The notes under the pieces: generated by a model
Seen by the model: only the letters and a program-made list of their open reading frames with translations
What the model was told of the DNA's origin: nothing
Databases searched by the model: none
Made by a program: the position numbers and the translations under genes
DNA from: JAUWQU01 sp964605095
GTDB taxonomy: Bacteria; Planctomycetota; Phycisphaerae; SM23-33
Assembly: GCA_964605095.1 (NCBI GenBank)
Contig: CAZSBS010000201.1
Location: 1 to 8,929, forward strand
Reading direction: 5' to 3'
Length of the DNA: 8,929 bases
Part shown: piece after piece, positions 5,780 to 8,929 of the stretch
Position numbering within the stretch: the first letter of the stretch is position 1
Layout of the letters: each line of letters begins with the position of its first letter

Positions 5780-6688
5780 ATGCAACGACGCGAGTTCCTG
5801 AAGTCGTCGGCGCTTGCCGCCGGCGCAGTCGCGGGGGCTTATGCACTGGCGGGCAGGGCTTCCGCCGCGGACGCCGCGGTGCCGGCATCGGGGAAGAAGC
5901 CGGCTGTGCTTAAGCTCTCCAGCCAGGAAAGCCGCGTGACCGGCAAGAGTCTGCGCGAGAAGGTCGAGAAGCTCCAGCAATGGGGCGCCGCCGGCGTGGA
6001 AATCACCGGCGCGTCGAAGGTTCCCGAGCGCGTCGCCGAGATCAAAGACGCCATTAAGGGCACGGGCCTGGTCGTAAGCGCGGTCTGCGCGGGATACTTC
6101 CAGCTCATCGACCCCGACGAGGCCAAGCGCAAAGAGGGCGCCCAGCGGCTCAAGGACCTTTGCGGCCCGGCCGGGGAAATCGGCTCGACGGGCGTCATCA
6201 TGGTTCCGGCGTTCAACAATCAGCCCCAATTGCCGCCCAAGGAAGCCCGGAAGGTGCTGGTGGACCTGCTGGGGGAGATCGGCGAGGCCGCCCACAAGGC
6301 GGGCACGCGGGTCATCATGGAGCCGCTGAACCGCGGAGAGGCGTTCTTCCTTCGCCAGTTGGCTGACGCGGCCAGCATATGCCGCGACGTCAACAGCCCG
6401 GGCATCGGCATGATGGGCGACTTCTACCACATGTGCAAGGAAGAGACCAGCGACTGCGGTGCGTTCCTCTCGGGCGGGGCATACGTGCATCACGTTCACC
6501 TGGCCAGCAGGCTTCGCAACCTGCCGGGCCAGGACGATCGCAGCTTCGTCGACGGATTCCGCGGGCTCAAGATGATCGGCTACCAGGACTTTTGCAGCCT
6601 GGAGTGCGGCGTCAAGGGCAAGGCGGACGAGGAGATACCAAAGGCATTCCGCTTCCTTGAGCAGCAGTGGAAGGAAGCGACGATCTGA
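5780..6688 (+). CDS. Tat-exported xylose-isomerase-like TIM-barrel protein (sugar epimerase/isomerase or lyase)
   Basis: A 302-residue protein of the AP-endonuclease-2/xylose-isomerase-like TIM-barrel superfamily with a twin-arginine signal. Seen: RREFLK at 3-8, a hydrophobic Ala-rich segment to about 24, and a likely cleavage near ASA/A at about 29. The fold's divalent-metal ligands can be placed at Glu181 (EPLNRGE), Asp214 (GDFYHM), His240 (HVHLAS) and Glu275 (LECG). Their spacing (33, 26, 35) equals that known for D-tagatose/D-psicose 3-epimerases, and the substrate-contact residues of that family also fall in place (Glu187, His217, Arg246). A C3-epimerase, isomerase, or a lyase acting on 3-keto sugars are all possible; export argues against a purely intracellular ketose role. 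First gene of the plus-strand operon; the next gene starts 86 bp downstream. ATG 5780 is chosen because it places the RR motif at the extreme N-terminus. Confidence 0.9.
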   Translation: MQRREFLKSSALAAGAVAGAYALAGRASAADAAVPASGKKPAVLKLSSQESRVTGKSLREKVEKLQQWGAAGVEITGASKVPERVAEIKDAIKGTGLVVSAVCAGYFQLIDPDEAKRKEGAQRLKDLCGPAGEIGSTGVIMVPAFNNQPQLPPKEARKVLVDLLGEIGEAAHKAGTRVIMEPLNRGEAFFLRQLADAASICRDVNSPGIGMMGDFYHMCKEETSDCGAFLSGGAYVHHVHLASRLRNLPGQDDRSFVDGFRGLKMIGYQDFCSLECGVKGKADEEIPKAFRFLEQQWKEATI

Positions 6689-6699
6689 TAGGCCGCAAG

Positions 6700-6762
6700 A
6701 AGAAGAATATCTCACGCAAAGGTCGCAGAGAGCGCAGAGAAGAAGAAGCCAAGAAGAAGCCA
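6700..6762 (+). repeat. Purine-rich dispersed-type repeat in the operon spacer
   Basis: The spacer between the TIM-barrel and oxidoreductase genes is nearly all purine and internally repetitive. It contains CTCACGCAAAGGTCGCAGAG followed by AGCGCAGAG, and then an 11-base unit AGAAGAAGCCA twice in tandem at 6741-6751 and 6752-6762. The CACGCAAAG...CGCAGAG phrase resembles a short repeat I know from many intergenic regions of planctomycetes and other environmental bacteria; its copy number here cannot be tested. It ends just before the AGAGGAG ribosome binding site of the next gene (about 6764-6770) and is transcribed within the operon. Confidence 0.5.
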
Positions 6763-6774
6763 TAGAGGAGAACC

Positions 6775-8085
6775 ATGGCAAACGAAATCAGCGGCAAGAA
6801 ACGTGTCGGGCGACAGACTCGCCGCGACTTCCTGAAGGTCACCGCCCTGTCGGCCGGGGCCGCGATCCTGGCGGGCGCCCGTCTTCCATCGGCCTACGCG
6901 GCCGGTTCAGACACGATCAAGGTGGGCCTGATCGGCTGCGGCGGGCGCGGCACCGAGGCGGTCGTGGATTGCCTCAGGGCCAATCCTGCCGGCGTGCAGG
7001 TCTGGGCAATGGGCGACCTGTTCAAGGACCGCCTGGACGGCTCACATGCCGGCCTGAACAAGCGGTTCTCCGACAAGGCCCGGTTCGACGTTCCCGGCGA
7101 CCGGCAGTTCTCCGGCTGGGACAACCACAAGAAGGTTCTCGCCTCGGGCGTTGACATGATCATCACGGCGACTCCGCCGGGATTTCGGCCCATGATCGTC
7201 AAGGCCGCCATCGACGCCGGCAAGCACGTGTTCATGGAGAAGCCCGTCGCGACCGACCCGACCGGCATCCGCTCGATCATCGAAAGCTCAGCCAATGCCG
7301 AGGCCAAGAAGCTGGCGATCGTCGCCGGCACGCAGCGGCGCCACGAGCCGGTCTATGTCGAGACGATCAAGCGGATCCACGACGGCATGATCGGCGAGCT
7401 GGTCAGCGCCCAGTGCTACTGGAACCAGGGCCTGCTGTGGGTCCACCAGCGGAAGCCCGAATACAGCGACATGGAATGGCAGGTCCGCAACTGGCTGTAC
7501 TTCACCTGGATGTCCGGCGACCACATCTGCGAGCAGCACGTCCACAACCTCGACGTGATCAACTGGGCCTTCAACTCCATGCCAGCCATGGCGTACGGCA
7601 TGGGAGGCCGGGCCGCGAGGACCAGCGAGGACTGCGGCAACATCTACGACCATTTCGTCACCGAGTACGAGTACGAGAACAAGGCCCGGACCATCAGCAT
7701 GTGCCGCCAGACCGACAAGGCGTCCAGCCGGGTCGGCGAGCGTGTCGTCGGCACCAAGGGCTACTGCAATTTCGACGGCAAGATCTGTGACCACAAGGGC
7801 AACCAGATATGGAAGTACGACGGCCCGAGCCCCAACCCGTACGTCTGCGAGCACGCCGACCTGATCGCCAGCATCCGATCCGGCAAGCCGCTCAACGAAG
7901 GCAAGCGAGTCGCCGAAAGCACCCTGACGGCCATCGCCGGGCGAATGAGCGCCTACACCGGAAGGGCGCTGAAACTGGACTGGGCGCTCAAGAGTTCCAA
8001 GCTGGACCTGGTGCCCAAGAACCTGGCGTTTGGCCCGCTGCCGGTCAATCCGGTCTCCCAGCCGGGCAAGACGGCGCTGATCTGA
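6775..8085 (+). CDS. Tat-exported Gfo/Idh/MocA family oxidoreductase
   Basis: A 436-residue NAD(P)-dependent sugar oxidoreductase with a complete twin-arginine signal: TRRDFLK at 15-21, a hydrophobic segment 22-36 and a likely AYA cleavage after 42. The Rossmann motif GLIGCGGRG is at 51-59, TPPGFRP at 133-139, and EKP with the usual catalytic-region Lys156 at 155-157. The C-terminal domain has GTQRRH at 185-190, QCYWN at 213-217, and a conserved DHICEQHVHNLDVINW block (249-264) with His255, His257 and Asp260. Length and blocks fit the long bacterial exported subgroup abundant in planctomycetes. Exported members such as Zymomonas glucose-fructose oxidoreductase carry tightly bound cofactor, which explains folded (Tat) export; the same is inferred here. 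The substrate is unknown, and hydride transfer at a sugar ring carbon is expected. AGAGGAG lies four bases before the ATG. It sits between the TIM-barrel gene and a paralogue 55 bp downstream. Confidence 0.93.
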   Translation: MANEISGKKRVGRQTRRDFLKVTALSAGAAILAGARLPSAYAAGSDTIKVGLIGCGGRGTEAVVDCLRANPAGVQVWAMGDLFKDRLDGSHAGLNKRFSDKARFDVPGDRQFSGWDNHKKVLASGVDMIITATPPGFRPMIVKAAIDAGKHVFMEKPVATDPTGIRSIIESSANAEAKKLAIVAGTQRRHEPVYVETIKRIHDGMIGELVSAQCYWNQGLLWVHQRKPEYSDMEWQVRNWLYFTWMSGDHICEQHVHNLDVINWAFNSMPAMAYGMGGRAARTSEDCGNIYDHFVTEYEYENKARTISMCRQTDKASSRVGERVVGTKGYCNFDGKICDHKGNQIWKYDGPSPNPYVCEHADLIASIRSGKPLNEGKRVAESTLTAIAGRMSAYTGRALKLDWALKSSKLDLVPKNLAFGPLPVNPVSQPGKTALI

Positions 8086-8140
8086 GCGGCGCAGGCACAT
8101 TGGGACTTATCTGGAACCTGAATCGAAAAGGAAAGCGGCA

Positions 8141-8929
8141 ATGGGCAATCAGAACATAAGCGGCAAGCAGGGAGTTACGGCGGCCTCGGCCTTTGCGGGC
8201 ATGGCCATCGCCGGCGCGTCGGTGAACATGGCAAGCGCTCAGGGCACGGACCGCGTGCGCATCGGCCTCATCGGCGGCGGCGGACGCGGAACGGGCGCCG
8301 TCGGCGACGCGATGTCGGCCGACCCGACCGTTACGATCTACGGCGTGGCTGACCTGTTCGAGTCGCAGGCCAAGGGCGCGGCGGAGAGGTTCGCCAAGCA
8401 GTTCAAGGACCGCTGCCAGATCAAGCCGGACAACGTCTTCTGGGGCTTCGACGCCTACCGCAAACTCGCGGCGATGGACCTGGACTACGTCGTGATGGCC
8501 ACCCCGCCGGTATTCCGCCCCTACCACCTGCGGGCGTGCATCGAGGCCGGCAAGAGCGTGTTCATGGAAAAGCCCGTCGCGGTTGACCCCGCGGGGGCAC
8601 GCTCGGTGATCGAATCGGGCAGGATGGCCAAGGAAAAGGGCCTGTGCATCACCTGCGGCACCCAGCGCCGCCACGCCTCGGACTACATGGCCACAATGGA
8701 GCAAATCCACCAGGGCGCCATCGGCGAGCTTGTCGGCGGGCAGTGCTACTGGAACGGCGGCGGGATCTGGTACCGCGGCGTGAACGCCGGCATGAGCGAA
8801 CTGGAGTGGCAATGCCACAACTGGTATCACTTCACTTGGCTGTCCGGCGACCAACTCGTCGAGCAGCACGTCCACAACCTCGACGTCATCAACTGGTGCT
8901 TCGGCGGCCCGCCCGCGAAGTTCCTGGCA
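8141..8929 (+). CDS. Gfo/Idh/MocA oxidoreductase paralogue lacking the twin-arginine motif (3' end cut by window)
   Basis: The first 263 codons of a gene running off the right edge, clearly paralogous to the upstream oxidoreductase. Shared blocks: GLIGGGGRGTG at 42-52 (Rossmann), TPPVFRPYH at 121-129, FMEKPVAVDP at 141-150 with Lys144, GTQRRH at 173-178, QCYWN at 201-205, and EQHVHNLDVINW at 241-252. The N-terminus keeps the ISGK lead and a hydrophobic AASAFAGMAIAGAS stretch with an ASA cleavage-like site at 31-33. It lacks about 11 residues that in the neighbour contain RRDFL, so there is no Tat motif. No in-frame extension upstream restores it: the reading frame before ATG 8141 contains no Arg-Arg and no supported start. 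AAGGA lies nine bases before the ATG. Export could be by Sec, by riding with the upstream paralogue in a hetero-oligomer, or absent. It is probably the third gene of the operon. Confidence 0.9.
   Translation, partial: MGNQNISGKQGVTAASAFAGMAIAGASVNMASAQGTDRVRIGLIGGGGRGTGAVGDAMSADPTVTIYGVADLFESQAKGAAERFAKQFKDRCQIKPDNVFWGFDAYRKLAAMDLDYVVMATPPVFRPYHLRACIEAGKSVFMEKPVAVDPAGARSVIESGRMAKEKGLCITCGTQRRHASDYMATMEQIHQGAIGELVGGQCYWNGGGIWYRGVNAGMSELEWQCHNWYHFTWLSGDQLVEQHVHNLDVINWCFGGPPAKFLA

Noticed and set aside
5765..6781. 338-codon minus-strand frame opposite the Tat TIM-barrel gene
   Set aside because: The plus-strand gene has a signal peptide and a full metal site. The minus frame begins in the purine-rich repeat (LLLLCALCDLCV-type translation) and is a shadow.
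8045..8875. 276-codon minus-strand frame at the right end
   Set aside because: Lies opposite the second Gfo/Idh/MocA oxidoreductase, which is clearly coding on the plus strand.
1..8929. CRISPR array, tRNA, rRNA, transposase or phage genes
   Set aside because: No regularly spaced repeats, no tRNA or rRNA signature, and no transposase or integrase-like protein were seen on either strand.

Overview
The window looks like chromosomal DNA from a GC-rich environmental bacterium, most plausibly a planctomycete (Phycisphaerae-like) or another member of the Planctomycetes-Verrucomicrobia-Lentisphaerae group. This rests on three things: twin-arginine-exported Gfo/Idh/MocA oxidoreductases next to an exported xylose-isomerase-like TIM barrel, a style typical of those groups; strong G/C preference at third codon positions, which leaves long spurious open frames opposite the real genes; and short dispersed-looking repeats between genes. 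The assignment is inference, since there is no rRNA or marker gene here.

Left part, minus strand (about 4158 down to 120): a compact four-gene operon for a nucleotide-sugar pathway. In transcription order it holds a WbpB/WlbA-type UDP-GlcNAcA 3-dehydrogenase, a WbpD/WlbB-type N-acetyltransferase, a WbpE/WlbC-type PLP aminotransferase, and a second, different DegT/DnrJ/EryC1/StrS aminotransferase. The first three are the consecutive middle steps (3-oxidation, 3-transamination, 3-N-acetylation) that make UDP-2,3-diacetamido-2,3-dideoxy-glucuronic acid, a precursor of O-antigen or other surface polysaccharide. The UDP-GlcNAc 6-dehydrogenase (WbpA) and any 2-epimerase (WbpI) are not in the window. 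The fourth gene probably makes another aminosugar for the same glycan. A hairpin plus A-rich repeat sits between wbpB and wbpD and supplies the wbpB stop codon.

Middle (4330-5397, minus): a probable membrane-anchored or lipoprotein alpha/beta hydrolase with a GHSGG nucleophile elbow and an Ala/Ser/Pro-rich tail. Upstream of it is a 382-bp divergent intergenic region.

Right part, plus strand (5780 to the window end): an operon of three genes for proteins that probably act outside the cytoplasm. They are a Tat-signal TIM-barrel protein carrying the complete metal and substrate residue set of the D-tagatose 3-epimerase family, a Tat-signal Gfo/Idh/MocA oxidoreductase, and a close paralogue of that oxidoreductase (cut by the window end) whose N-terminus lacks the twin-arginine segment. 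Together they suggest oxidoreductive processing of a sugar or glycoside through a keto intermediate by cofactor-loaded enzymes exported in folded form. This is the most interesting part of the window; its substrate cannot be read from the sequence.
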